From Aporhodopirellula aestuarii (GTDB lineage Bacteria; Planctomycetota; Planctomycetia; Pirellulales; Pirellulaceae), in contig NZ_JAMQBK010000079.1 of assembly GCF_023701485.1 (NCBI RefSeq), positions 1-46,179 of the forward strand: a stretch of 46,179 nucleotides of DNA. The letters are read 5' to 3'. A program made the position numbers and the translations under genes. Numbering within the stretch: position 1 is the first letter of the stretch; every line of letters begins with the position of its first letter. The notes beneath the pieces are model-generated. The model had not been told where the DNA came from, did not search any database, and worked only from the letters and a program-made list of their open reading frames with translations. This document shows, piece after piece, positions 9,001-15,427 of the stretch.

Positions 9001-9480
9001 CTGTTCTAACCAGCGTTTGATCCCATCCTCAAGATGTCGTTTCAACGACAGATCGGTCGACAGTCGTGAGGGGGTTTTGTGTTCGCTAGCAGAGGAAGCA
9101 GCGGAGGATTCGCCACCAAGAAACCGGGCGATCGCAGCGTGCACCTCGACGGCCGATCGGCGGGCAAACTTTTTCCGCAGATAGGCCCGGGCGCTCGACC
9201 GCAATGCTTCGACCGTTGGTGGTTGGGCCGCAGCAAATTGTTCTGACCAGCACGCCGCGATGGCGTCAATTTCATCACGGCAGCGATCTGGCACGACGTC
9301 GAGAAGAATCGCCAGACACTCGACGCGATCACGCAGCGCGGCGGGCTCATCCGGTCCCTGCCAACTCGGTGAAGTTCCCGATTCGACACCTGCCAGGAAT
9401 AAGAATGCCTGTCTCAGTACGGAAGTTCGATCGGTAGTCATGGCAATCGAGGCACGACGAACGAGAGCCTGCGTCGACAC
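6070..9480 (-). CDS. NACHT-domain STAND NTPase, candidate defence protein
   Basis: A 1136-residue protein with STAND/NACHT architecture. An alpha-helical N-terminal region (about 15-125) and linker lead to the NTPase: Walker A GGPGSGKTT (224-232), Walker B LLLDGWDEVP (about 307-315), the TTSR sensor (337-340), and the winged-helix signature FLHNSFQKFFVA (514-525). The C-terminal half is helical and HEAT/ARM-like (for example the stretch rich in RVRAAAIEALV), as expected for a ligand-sensing solenoid. Bacterial NACHT proteins of this kind are known anti-phage NLR-like switches, but the N-terminal effector here was not recognised as a nuclease, protease or TIR domain. The longest frame starts at a GTG at 9480; an in-frame ATG at 9441 (MTTDRTS) is equally plausible, and neither has a strong ribosome-binding site. 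A type A palindrome lies 36 bp beyond its stop. NACHT assignment is firm; a defence role is inferred. Confidence 0.85.
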   Translation of the reverse strand: MSTQALVRRASIAMTTDRTSVLRQAFLFLAGVESGTSPSWQGPDEPAALRDRVECLAILLDVVPDRCRDEIDAIAACWSEQFAAAQPPTVEALRSSARAYLRKKFARRSAVEVHAAIARFLGGESSAASSASEHKTPSRLSTDLSLKRHLEDGIKRWLEQLCTSRRWTHLPSSVPGELAVPLERMYVELFVREEIEGADPKCPRPRVAASTVLSRTFRRSVLIGGPGSGKTTLIQWLAAEVTRGRVRDFDIPIVVDLGAYALALEEHPDRSIFEYFFNTLDQPRLDASLAAEGLRELASEQTRCVLLLDGWDEVPESLRSIIAERIEDESRNCVTLTTSRPAGLPRLLCGERQVGVYRLDSLMPEESETLIGNLLRSRFPDRSVRAIIGVLESTSELRELTTNPYLLAMLVMYLADHADHTQRINMGTVLQQIVAWIRKRENSKPGTCSTMSTEHVRAISRMAYDTWFKSRSGGDIYFGCDLEWRVEKVGLTEAPILRSRFLNRADTVVDEYRFLHNSFQKFFVALHVIEELSETEQVAFFDQSILSASQFAILQYAAALPGAFREVCYRSAERWFGQDDRYHQVTIRLAQIAIVAGWKHDQSRSLIAAICDRLLRAVLRRPPSPMRVRLIKTLADLDAHFLLRAASVRQDFDVPTLRMVVRHTPFDLVCEYGLNEWISEHTDRCDDLSGADHCSAENAKACSLLAPHERDRLLRRVALTDPSHPDMLALLKSLEGQPFYYGASVVASIACLADLGSRVRAAAIEALVSTPVRGPVESLANLANLPQKSLVANALLRLSADRSVWLDRKWLERMIVKDANVRDRRLALEAYCQNVSRRSYEEMQRKQRFLSRLTLNALLQSDRVTLDAIASVVRRRPRIGTDFLADPCVMEELMRYMERFIRQKNPPDEECLVSAISLCGEGSSPSDLLQWKTLFGELLSASRDGSDRVWSRHLEMLVQHLGERLAVWDASQLLQHDCECDRVAAVLQSASLRFQWLVFADHIVNAEGVQIASRVGDPLSSVRFSTPEAITEIAQQLPPRQRSDFLSYWHVISESGNSQDFSDRETIHRVICTVMESDHETSLGESLFACYGNRKPPRFSTWKKNLTRVVERYRHDPELLAHLHQIGLGTKKVKPR

Positions 9481-10039
9481 CGAATCGTGCTGGGACGCCG
9501 AATCGAAGGAAGCCTCCTAAACGATCGACATCAGTTCGTCGACACGATGCTCTGCAAATCCAGAAGCGGCCAAATCCTTTTGCTACGTGTCATGGACAAT
9601 GAAACGATCCCTCAGCCCCTCGTCCATCGTGGACGGTGCCCCACCGACCGTGTGGTTGCTGCAGCACAGCAATTACCGGTGATGCGTCTCAGAATACGCA
9701 TACGTCACCTCCGTGTATGGCCCTGGTACGAATGTCCAGCTAGATTAAACATCCCATTTTGCACAATCCCCCCGAAGTCCAATTACATTGGATGAGCCTC
9801 CGGTGGAGAGGGCGTTTGCAGCTAGACGGTTGACCTCGGTTGGGTAAAAAACAGGGATACCGAACGGTTGAGAAGATGCCCCGAGTTGTCAAAAACACGT
9901 CTTGAGAACGTGTGATCGACCCGTCTCAAGCCGTCCGGCTCCCTGGTCGGAAAAGTTAATGGTATCGTGAAAACGATGTGCGCAAAAAAAGCGCAACCAC
10001 GGTTATTTCCTGTCGCAAATTCTTAAAAATGGATCGTCG
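9481..10039. other. Intergenic region between NACHT gene and XRE regulator
   Basis: About 560 bp without a credible gene; a 102-codon frame at 9487-9795 has no recognisable features. Several dyads occur: GGTGA-TGCGT/ACGCA-TCACC (9678-9709, asymmetric), TCCAAT-TAC-ATTGGA (9778-9792), CTTGAGA/TCTCAAG (9901-9907 and 9924-9930), and TGCGC-A7-GCGCA (9979-9995). It must hold the divergent promoters of both flanking genes, so some of these may be operators. Confidence 0.5.
9979..9995. promoter_or_regulatory. Candidate operator: TGCGC-A7-GCGCA dyad
   Basis: A perfect 5-bp inverted repeat around seven A residues, centred about 53 bp upstream of the XRE-family regulator start. Position and symmetry suit autoregulation by a dimeric HTH protein. 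Only one copy was seen and no binding is demonstrated. Confidence 0.35.
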
Positions 10040-11110
10040 ATGCCTCGGGGCAGCAGCAAAATTCGTCTAGCGAGAAAGAAACTCGGTCAATCGCAGCTTC
10101 AATTTGCTCTCAACGCAGGTGTTGGTGTACGCACGCTGCAGTTAGCTGAAGGCGGTAAGGACGAAGTTTCCGCCAAGACCCTCAAGCGAATCGCGAAAGC
10201 GGCGGGGCTGTCCCCAGACGCGGCCTGCTACCACGACGATGCACTTATCGACGACGACTTCGACAAACTGCCATGGTCGATGTCTCGGTTTATTCGCAAA
10301 AGGGTTGGTCCGGACAATAATTCGTTTTGCCGAGACGAAGCGGATGCCCAAGCCGTCATTGGCCAGATGCGGGAAAACTGGATCGTCCACCTCCAGAACA
10401 CCAAACCAGAAGAAGACGAGACATTCTTTTTCGAGGCAGACAACAAGCTCAACGAGCACTATTTTTCCTACGAACAGCGTTACCTTTCAATTTGGGAAAA
10501 GAACCCCGCGACGCTAATGCTCGCATCTCATGGCGAAGAACGCCGTGGTGTGAGCGTTGTTCTGCCGGTCACCGACGAAGCCTACGAGCGATTCCATCGT
10601 GGTGAGATTTCGTTCATGGAACTGAGCGAAGATGACATTTTATTCGAGAGCCAAAATCTCGTTCTCGATTCGGCGGTTGAGTTTTGTGGAACGGGTAACC
10701 CGGCGTGGTACCGGTTCACCGAGAGCCTGAGCTATTCCGTCTTTTGCCAAATCGCGATGTTGTCGATTGATCCGACCGCCGAGGATTTCCGAATGATTTC
10801 CTTCGGGGCGAGTCCATTGAACTTCAAACGCTTGCTGTCGATCGGATTCCAAGATTCCGGCAGTGTCATGCCGGAGTTTCAGTACCCGATCTGTCATTTC
10901 GCAGCCCACGACAGTGAACTGACAGACAGATCCTACGTGCAGGCGACCACGACCACCCACTACGCCCATCTCTTCAAACGTTTTTGCAAAACGCCCTCGC
11001 GCGTCAGTGCAACACGTCACGTCGTCACCCGACTGCTGCGTGCGATGCAGCCGGCCGTCAAGCCGACGCGGATTGCTTCTCTTGGTGATTCGCAAAGGAG
11101 AATCGCTTGA
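10040..11110 (+). CDS. XRE-type HTH regulator with GNAT-like C-terminal domain
   Basis: A 356-residue protein. Residues about 5-60 form a lambda-repressor/XRE helix-turn-helix (ARKKLGQSQLQFAL, then GVRTLQLAEGG and SAKTLKRIAKAAGL). The remainder (about 95-320) looks like a GNAT/autoinducer-synthase-like fold: a central VSVVLPVTDEAYERF strand-helix unit and a late FGASPLNFKRLLSIGF segment resembling the final GNAT strand-helix. I infer a one-component sensor that binds an acylated or acyl-CoA-like ligand. The gene converges on the minus-strand operon ending at 11058, and the two coding regions overlap by 53 bp at their 3' ends, which suggests it regulates that operon or shares its history. The HTH is confident; the GNAT reading is tentative. 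Confidence 0.7.
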   Translation: MPRGSSKIRLARKKLGQSQLQFALNAGVGVRTLQLAEGGKDEVSAKTLKRIAKAAGLSPDAACYHDDALIDDDFDKLPWSMSRFIRKRVGPDNNSFCRDEADAQAVIGQMRENWIVHLQNTKPEEDETFFFEADNKLNEHYFSYEQRYLSIWEKNPATLMLASHGEERRGVSVVLPVTDEAYERFHRGEISFMELSEDDILFESQNLVLDSAVEFCGTGNPAWYRFTESLSYSVFCQIAMLSIDPTAEDFRMISFGASPLNFKRLLSIGFQDSGSVMPEFQYPICHFAAHDSELTDRSYVQATTTTHYAHLFKRFCKTPSRVSATRHVVTRLLRAMQPAVKPTRIASLGDSQRRIA

Positions 11111-12023
11111 TCGGGTCTCGGTGCCATTGCGGTTTGCACTGCACCGAGCCTCCGAATTGCTCCCAGAAGCGGTGGTATCGGATTTCCTGCGTTGACGCGT
11201 TCGGATCCACCGACTCTCGGAGCTGGTACACCGTTCTTCTTGCGTCGGCATGTAGATAGCCGGTTCGTCGTCGCCACGCCGACGGCGACCAAGATTCCAA
11301 GTCACGGAACACCTCGGGACACATCCGTTCGCTCCCGTTTCGAATCTTCCAATCGCCATCAACCACCTCGGCCAGATCCTCGGTCGTCAGGACGCGATCC
11401 TCACGTCTCAATTGCAGTCGTCCACTACCACGTTCGATCGAAGTGAAGACATCGTCGGCGATCAATTGGTAGCGTGGTTCGCCGGATTCGAACCGGTTCA
11501 TCGCGGCGAAACAGGTATGCCCGATTTCGGCAACGCCATAGCAATGCAGCACCTCGAGATCACATCCACACTCCGCGAGTTCTTCTGCAATGAACGACTC
11601 GAGTGAATGCGGCAGGTAATACCCACCGACCGCCCACAACACCGCTTTGGGCATTTCCAATCCGGCCGCAATGGTCTGCAAGATCATTTCGGCCCCCAGA
11701 AGTGGTTGCGCCGCCATGACGACTGGCCGCATATCCAACGCCGCCAACCGCATCGCTCGGATGAAGGTCGGCGGGTGCAAATACGTATCGACAAACGGCG
11801 CCATCCCCTGCAGCCCTAATGAGGCGGGGTAGGCGCTGATGATCAGCGAATCCGGGTTCAACCATCCCAACAACGACGGAAAAGCGCCGGTCAACTGCTG
11901 CAATCGTTGGCGATCGGATTCGCCCAGGATGCGAAACCCGTCGGGCGTCAGTGAAGACGAACCGGCGGCGTAGGACAACTGATTTGCGCCCAGATCGAAA
12001 TGGCTACCACCGACTCGAATCAT
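11058..12023 (-). CDS. Short adenylate-forming (LuxE/PaaK-like) enzyme
   Basis: A 321-residue protein resembling acyl-protein synthetase (LuxE) or phenylacetate-CoA ligase (PaaK)-type adenylate-forming enzymes. It begins almost at the AMP-binding loop: AAGSSSLTPDG near residues 19-29 sits where GTTG-type loops are expected. It continues with a GGYYLPHSLESF segment and the YGVAEIGHTCFA motif (the YGxTE equivalent), then a small C-terminal region. Typical LuxE/PaaK proteins are longer, so an N-terminal part seems to be missing. It is the last gene of a three-gene operon; its ATG at 12023 overlaps the methyltransferase stop as ATGA. The likely role is activation of a carboxylic acid for the acyltransferase encoded by the first gene, which is an inference. 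Its 3' end overlaps the convergent regulator by 53 bp. Confidence 0.6.
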   Translation of the reverse strand: MIRVGGSHFDLGANQLSYAAGSSSLTPDGFRILGESDRQRLQQLTGAFPSLLGWLNPDSLIISAYPASLGLQGMAPFVDTYLHPPTFIRAMRLAALDMRPVVMAAQPLLGAEMILQTIAAGLEMPKAVLWAVGGYYLPHSLESFIAEELAECGCDLEVLHCYGVAEIGHTCFAAMNRFESGEPRYQLIADDVFTSIERGSGRLQLRREDRVLTTEDLAEVVDGDWKIRNGSERMCPEVFRDLESWSPSAWRRRTGYLHADARRTVYQLRESVDPNASTQEIRYHRFWEQFGGSVQCKPQWHRDPIKRFSFANHQEKQSASA

Positions 12024-12739
12024 CGAACTTTCCCGTAGAGAATTTCGAACGGTGGCTCGGAACGCAAGTTAGGCAATCGGCCTTCTCGCACGAGCGTTGC
12101 TTTCACATCCCAAGTTGAAAGATCAAACCACGGGCTGAACGTTCGCAGCAAAAAGAACGGCTGCCAAATCTTCGTGCGGATCCACGTATCGTCGTAGGCA
12201 AACACTCCCTCGGTTGCCTCGGGCTGCTCGTGCGTCCATGCCTGATTCCACTGAAAGTCTTCGCGAGCGATGTCCTGAATGCGACGTGACGTGAAGGCGT
12301 CTCCCGGGACGACAAAGGAAACGAACCCACCAGGACGCAACAGCGACTTGATCTTCTTCGCCGCGCTGATCAGCCCTTCTTCGGTATGCACATGATTCCA
12401 ATACCAGGCCGCGCTCACCAAATCAAACGAGCCTTCGGCCGCCTCAAAGTCTTCGAACGTCGAACAGTAATATTGGGTTCGCGGGTGTTCGTTTTGCGCG
12501 ATTGCAATGTCGATCAGATCGTCCGAACTATCGACGCCGACGATCGAATGCGCGTAGGTCTCCAAAATCTTGGTCGACTCACCGTGACCGCACGCGATAT
12601 CCAACGCCGCCTCGCAGGGTTCGGCCGACAATTCTTGGAGTGCGAGTTCGTGACAACGATGAACCGAATCATAGTAGTCGCGAACTTGATTCGCCTCGGA
12701 TTTGTATTGATTGTAGTTCTTCCATTGATAGACAGTCAT
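12020..12739 (-). CDS. Class I SAM-dependent methyltransferase
   Basis: A 239-residue class I methyltransferase. Motif I is LDIACGHGES (about residues 46-55), followed by the acidic strand end VGVDSSDDL and a motif IV-like SFDLVSAAWYWNHV. LLRPGGFVSFVVPG is the usual post-motif segment. The fold matches small-molecule methyltransferases. It is the middle gene of the operon, overlapping both neighbours by four bases (ATGA at 12736-12739 and 12020-12023), so the three genes are very likely translationally coupled. The substrate is unknown; methylation of the product of the neighbouring acyltransferase is the simplest guess. Confidence 0.8.
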   Translation of the reverse strand: MTVYQWKNYNQYKSEANQVRDYYDSVHRCHELALQELSAEPCEAALDIACGHGESTKILETYAHSIVGVDSSDDLIDIAIAQNEHPRTQYYCSTFEDFEAAEGSFDLVSAAWYWNHVHTEEGLISAAKKIKSLLRPGGFVSFVVPGDAFTSRRIQDIAREDFQWNQAWTHEQPEATEGVFAYDDTWIRTKIWQPFFLLRTFSPWFDLSTWDVKATLVREGRLPNLRSEPPFEILYGKVR

Positions 12740-13476
12740 TTAATAATTCCTTGCGGTGACGAGGGGAGAGATGGCCAAACTGCGTTCGCTTGATCTTGGG
12801 TCGACGTTGGGGAAGAGATTGCGTTTTGATGGCAATGCTCCAAGACGATTTCCAACCACAGCGGATCACATAGGTCTTCGAACAGGTCGGAGAAAAAAGA
12901 ACGGCGTGTCGGATCGGCAGACATCATCAAAGCGACACTTTGAGTCTCCAAAACGGGGTGAACAAAATCGGAGCCGGCAATAACATGGAAGCCCATGCGT
13001 CGGTAAAAGGGGACCAGGTTTTTCTCAGCGTTGATCAGCACCAATCGCGAACCCAAGCTGAGTTGATCTCGCCAAACGGCGCGGACCATCATGCGGAGAG
13101 TCTTCATCGACGAACAGCGACTGCGATGAATCCGAAACTTGCAGGTCGAATAGATCTCGTCCGCAAACGTCCGCAACACGCCGGGCGGGTAGGCATGTGC
13201 ACAATCGATCTGCCCATCGGCGAGCCGCGTGGCGGTCATGGTTCCTACCGGTTGGTCGTCAACGAAGAGGCCGTAGTGATAGCTGTACCGATCGAACTCA
13301 AACTCGGCTCGTTCACCTTCGGCGCCGAGTCGCACGGTCGCGATCTGCTCATACAATGCGTTCCCGGTGCCAAAATCTCGTTGGATCGAAAGACAATCCT
13401 CGGGATCATGCGCGAGTAGACGAAACGAGGGCGAGTTGGCTGCAGTTCCGTTGCACATTTGATTGCCGCGTTGCAA
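12736..13476 (-). CDS. FeeM/autoinducer-synthase-like GNAT acyltransferase
   Basis: A 246-residue GNAT-fold protein resembling N-acyl amino acid synthase FeeM or autoinducer synthases. The first half carries YHYGLFVDDQPVGTMTATRL (the strand pair). CKFRIHRSRCSSMKTLRMM and GSRLVLINAEKNLVPFYRRMGF match the acyl-binding helix and terminal GNAT strand-helix. Known FeeM enzymes join an acyl group from an acyl carrier protein to an amino acid; that activity here is inferred. The frame starts at a TTG (13476) with GGAGGG just upstream; an in-frame ATG lies at 13458. It heads a three-gene operon with a methyltransferase and an adenylate-forming enzyme. A simple N-acetyltransferase is the main alternative. 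Confidence 0.65.
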   Translation of the reverse strand: MQRGNQMCNGTAANSPSFRLLAHDPEDCLSIQRDFGTGNALYEQIATVRLGAEGERAEFEFDRYSYHYGLFVDDQPVGTMTATRLADGQIDCAHAYPPGVLRTFADEIYSTCKFRIHRSRCSSMKTLRMMVRAVWRDQLSLGSRLVLINAEKNLVPFYRRMGFHVIAGSDFVHPVLETQSVALMMSADPTRRSFFSDLFEDLCDPLWLEIVLEHCHQNAISSPTSTQDQANAVWPSLPSSPQGIIK

Positions 13477-13603
13477 TGTCCCTCCGTTCTCAGTCGATCC
13501 TGAGCAGACGTTTGATCCCGATCAAAGTCGTGGGGCCATCGACACGGAAGGATGATCGATCGCCGCTCATCTCATGCAGACAATGACACGGCGAGACATC
13601 GCG

Positions 13604-13621
13604 GGGACATGCAGATGTCCC
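13604..13621. promoter_or_regulatory. Dyad upstream of acyltransferase operon
   Basis: GGGACAT-GCAG-ATGTCCC is a perfect 7-bp inverted repeat centred about 137 bp upstream of the first gene of the acyltransferase operon. It may be an operator or a small hairpin. No second copy was seen near the XRE gene. Confidence 0.3.
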
Positions 13622-13855
13622 GCTCACGAGTTGCTCATCCTCGGTCACCACCGAAGCCGCAAAACGCAGAATAAAACGACCCATCGACACTCAGATGCTG
13701 CCCGCAACGTGCGTGTCGGGCGCACTAGAGCCCTCTATCGGGGCGGGAAAAAAACGGACATTTTTTTGACCACGTCTATCAAATGTCTCGTGTCCCTCTT
13801 TGGCCGACCTCGGCGTTTTTTGCGGGTTACCCCGCATAGCGACTAACGACCGGTT

Positions 13856-13864
13856 TGCTAGAAT
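13856..13864 (+). promoter_or_regulatory. Extended -10 promoter for candidate RNA
   Basis: TGCTAGAAT provides a TGn extension plus the -10 hexamer TAGAAT (13859-13864). No good -35 lies 16-18 bp upstream, as is common for extended -10 promoters. Initiation about seven bases downstream would fall at 13871, exactly where the first stem of the structured RNA candidate begins. Confidence 0.45.
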
Positions 13865-13870
13865 GAGGGG

Positions 13871-13938
13871 GCTGTTTCAGGGGTCAGGCTTCGGCCCGGA
13901 TCGGGAAATGCCCCTTTCGATCCCCCCTGGAACAGCTC
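13871..13938 (+). ncRNA. Candidate structured RNA with three-way junction
   Basis: The sequence can fold into three stems. P1 pairs 13872-13883 (CTGTTTCAGGGG) with 13924-13935 over 12 bp, one of them G-U. P2 is GGC-TTCG-GCC (13887-13896), capped by a stable UUCG tetraloop. P3 pairs GGATCG (13898-13903) with CGATCC (13918-13923) and abuts P1. An extended -10 promoter positions the start at the base of P1. I compared it with SRP RNA, tmRNA, RNase P RNA and hammerhead core motifs and saw no match. The true 3' end is unknown and may lie further downstream. No plus-strand gene follows for nearly 5 kb, so it is not an obvious riboswitch. Confidence 0.4.
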
Positions 13939-14108
13939 TCTTTACGATTGGCTCTGCTGGCCTACCGAGCGAGAAGCCGTGTCCCGTACGCTCCAGCCGG
14001 ACGCGGACTGAATGGTTGGGAAGCACGACGGTGATTTCTCAGATCACGCTGTCATCTCAGTACGCGATCCGACGCGCATACCGGTTCCTCAAAACCGAAA
14101 AGGCAATT

Positions 14109-14126
14109 GAGCAAGTCGACTTGCTC
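14109..14126 (-). terminator. Terminator of the RCK channel gene
   Basis: GAGCAAGTCGACTTGCTC is an 18-bp perfect palindrome one base beyond the channel stop codon. Read on the minus strand it forms a 7-bp stem with a TCGA loop, and after seven bases runs into TTTTT, as expected for a factor-independent terminator. Confidence 0.7.
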
Positions 14127-14127
14127 G

Positions 14128-15192
14128 TTAAGACAGCGTCGCACCGCGATAGGTAATCTGTTGTCGCTTGAGCGTGTGAGCCGCACAGAGGGCGGCAAGA
14201 TCGTCGCGGTGTCCGACAACGATCACCTTGTCACCTGCCAATAATTTGCGGGTGCCGACCGGATTCATGTCCACATGTTCGTCGGCCGAACGGACCGCGA
14301 CAATGAGGAAGCCGCGATTGCCACGCACCTCGATGTCTTGAAGACTTTTCCCGACCAAGACGGAAGCGGGACCGATCAACAACTCATCCATCTGCAATCC
14401 GATCGTGGACAACTCGTCTTTGAGCTGGTGAGTGGCATCATCCGACTTCAACAGACTCTCGGCGGTTGGATGCACTAACAATTGCGTGGCCCTTTTTGCG
14501 CCGATCGCCGCCGCCATCACGACATGATCGGCACCACAGCGTCGCAATCGTTTTTCTGCGGACTGCGATTCGCCACGAGAGACGACCTCCACGCTGCGGT
14601 TGAGGTCGCGAACGGTGACACAGATGAACGCGTTGAGAGCATCATCAGGCAACATCGTCGCCAGCGATTTGGCATGCTCGATACCCGCCTCTTTTAGCGT
14701 GTCTTCCTCAGTCGCGTTGCCGACCATCGCGAGCATGCCCGCTTCGTGCGCCTCGGCGACCCGCGACGGGTTTTCATCGATCACGAGAAAAGGATGACCA
14801 CGTTCTTTGAGTTCGTTGGCGACGATTGATCCCATCCGGCCATAACCACAGAGGATGGTGTGCTGCCGCAACTTCGCGATGCCCTGGCTCACTTTACGAC
14901 TCCGATAGGCGTTGTGTAATTCACCGTCAATCAAGAACTGCATGAAGCCACCGACGGTATAAATGGCGGCACCATAACCGAACACGATCACCAAGATCGT
15001 CAAGACCCGCAGGGAGGTCGTTTCGACGGGGTGAACTTCACCGTACCCGACGCCAAAGATGGTGATGACGACCATGTAGAACGCATCGTCGAGCGTCCAT
15101 CCCTCGCGCACATATCCAAATGACGCGACGACGCAGATTAAAACGAAGACGAATAATCCGGCTAGGATTCGGCGGAAAGGTGAAGGCGTCAT
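14128..15192 (-). CDS. RCK/TrkA-gated potassium channel
   Basis: A 354-residue two-helix ion channel fused to a TrkA-N/TrkA-C regulatory module. Membrane segments lie at about residues 8-28 and 62-88, with a pore loop between them bearing TIFGVGYGE (44-52). The filter reads GVGYGE, close to the canonical TVGYGD of potassium channels. The RCK (TrkA-N) domain starts at about 110 with the nucleotide-binding motif GYGRMG (116-121) and strand end FLVIDENP; a TrkA-C domain occupies about 270-354. This architecture matches prokaryotic MthK/GsuK-like K+ channels regulated by a nucleotide or cation. A perfect terminator hairpin follows the stop. Substrate selectivity for K+ is inferred from the filter. 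Confidence 0.85.
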   Translation of the reverse strand: MTPSPFRRILAGLFVFVLICVVASFGYVREGWTLDDAFYMVVITIFGVGYGEVHPVETTSLRVLTILVIVFGYGAAIYTVGGFMQFLIDGELHNAYRSRKVSQGIAKLRQHTILCGYGRMGSIVANELKERGHPFLVIDENPSRVAEAHEAGMLAMVGNATEEDTLKEAGIEHAKSLATMLPDDALNAFICVTVRDLNRSVEVVSRGESQSAEKRLRRCGADHVVMAAAIGAKRATQLLVHPTAESLLKSDDATHQLKDELSTIGLQMDELLIGPASVLVGKSLQDIEVRGNRGFLIVAVRSADEHVDMNPVGTRKLLAGDKVIVVGHRDDLAALCAAHTLKRQQITYRGATLS

Positions 15193-15427
15193 CGTCGAGA
15201 CATTGCTTTCGACTGTCGGGCGTGGATTTCAGGACTCCGCCTTCTCAACGAGGCGGGTGCCTCATCGAACGCGTGCGACTCCGTTCAAGCGTATTTACGC
15301 GATTTTCCGCCTATCGCCGCATCTAAAATGGTCCAAATCATCGCGGCACGCTAGCAGGGGGACATGCGAATTGCTCGCCGCACCATCCGGCGACAGATCC
15401 CCGTCCATCCGGCCGCCTGAACAGCGA

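Larger units (their letters stand above)
13477..14127. other. Intergenic region between acyltransferase operon and channel gene
   Basis: About 650 bp without a supported protein gene; a 118-codon frame at 13800-14156 reads through a structured-RNA candidate and the channel terminator and resembles nothing. Contents seen are a dyad at 13604-13621, an extended -10 promoter at 13856-13864, a three-way-junction RNA candidate from 13871, and the channel-gene terminator at 14109-14126. A short hairpin CGGTT/AACCG lies at 14082-14097. Confidence 0.55.

Noticed and set aside
9487..9795. 102-codon plus frame between NACHT and XRE genes
   Set aside because: Composition and lack of any motif or ribosome-binding site make it an unlikely gene; the area has several dyads instead.
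13871..14060. SRP RNA, tmRNA or RNase P RNA
   Set aside because: GGTCAGG and GGAAGCA occur, but not in the SRP helix-8 order; no tmRNA acceptor end and no RNase P GAGGAAAGTCC core were found.
13800..14156. 118-codon plus frame across the structured RNA candidate
   Set aside because: It crosses the RNA stems and the channel terminator; no protein features.
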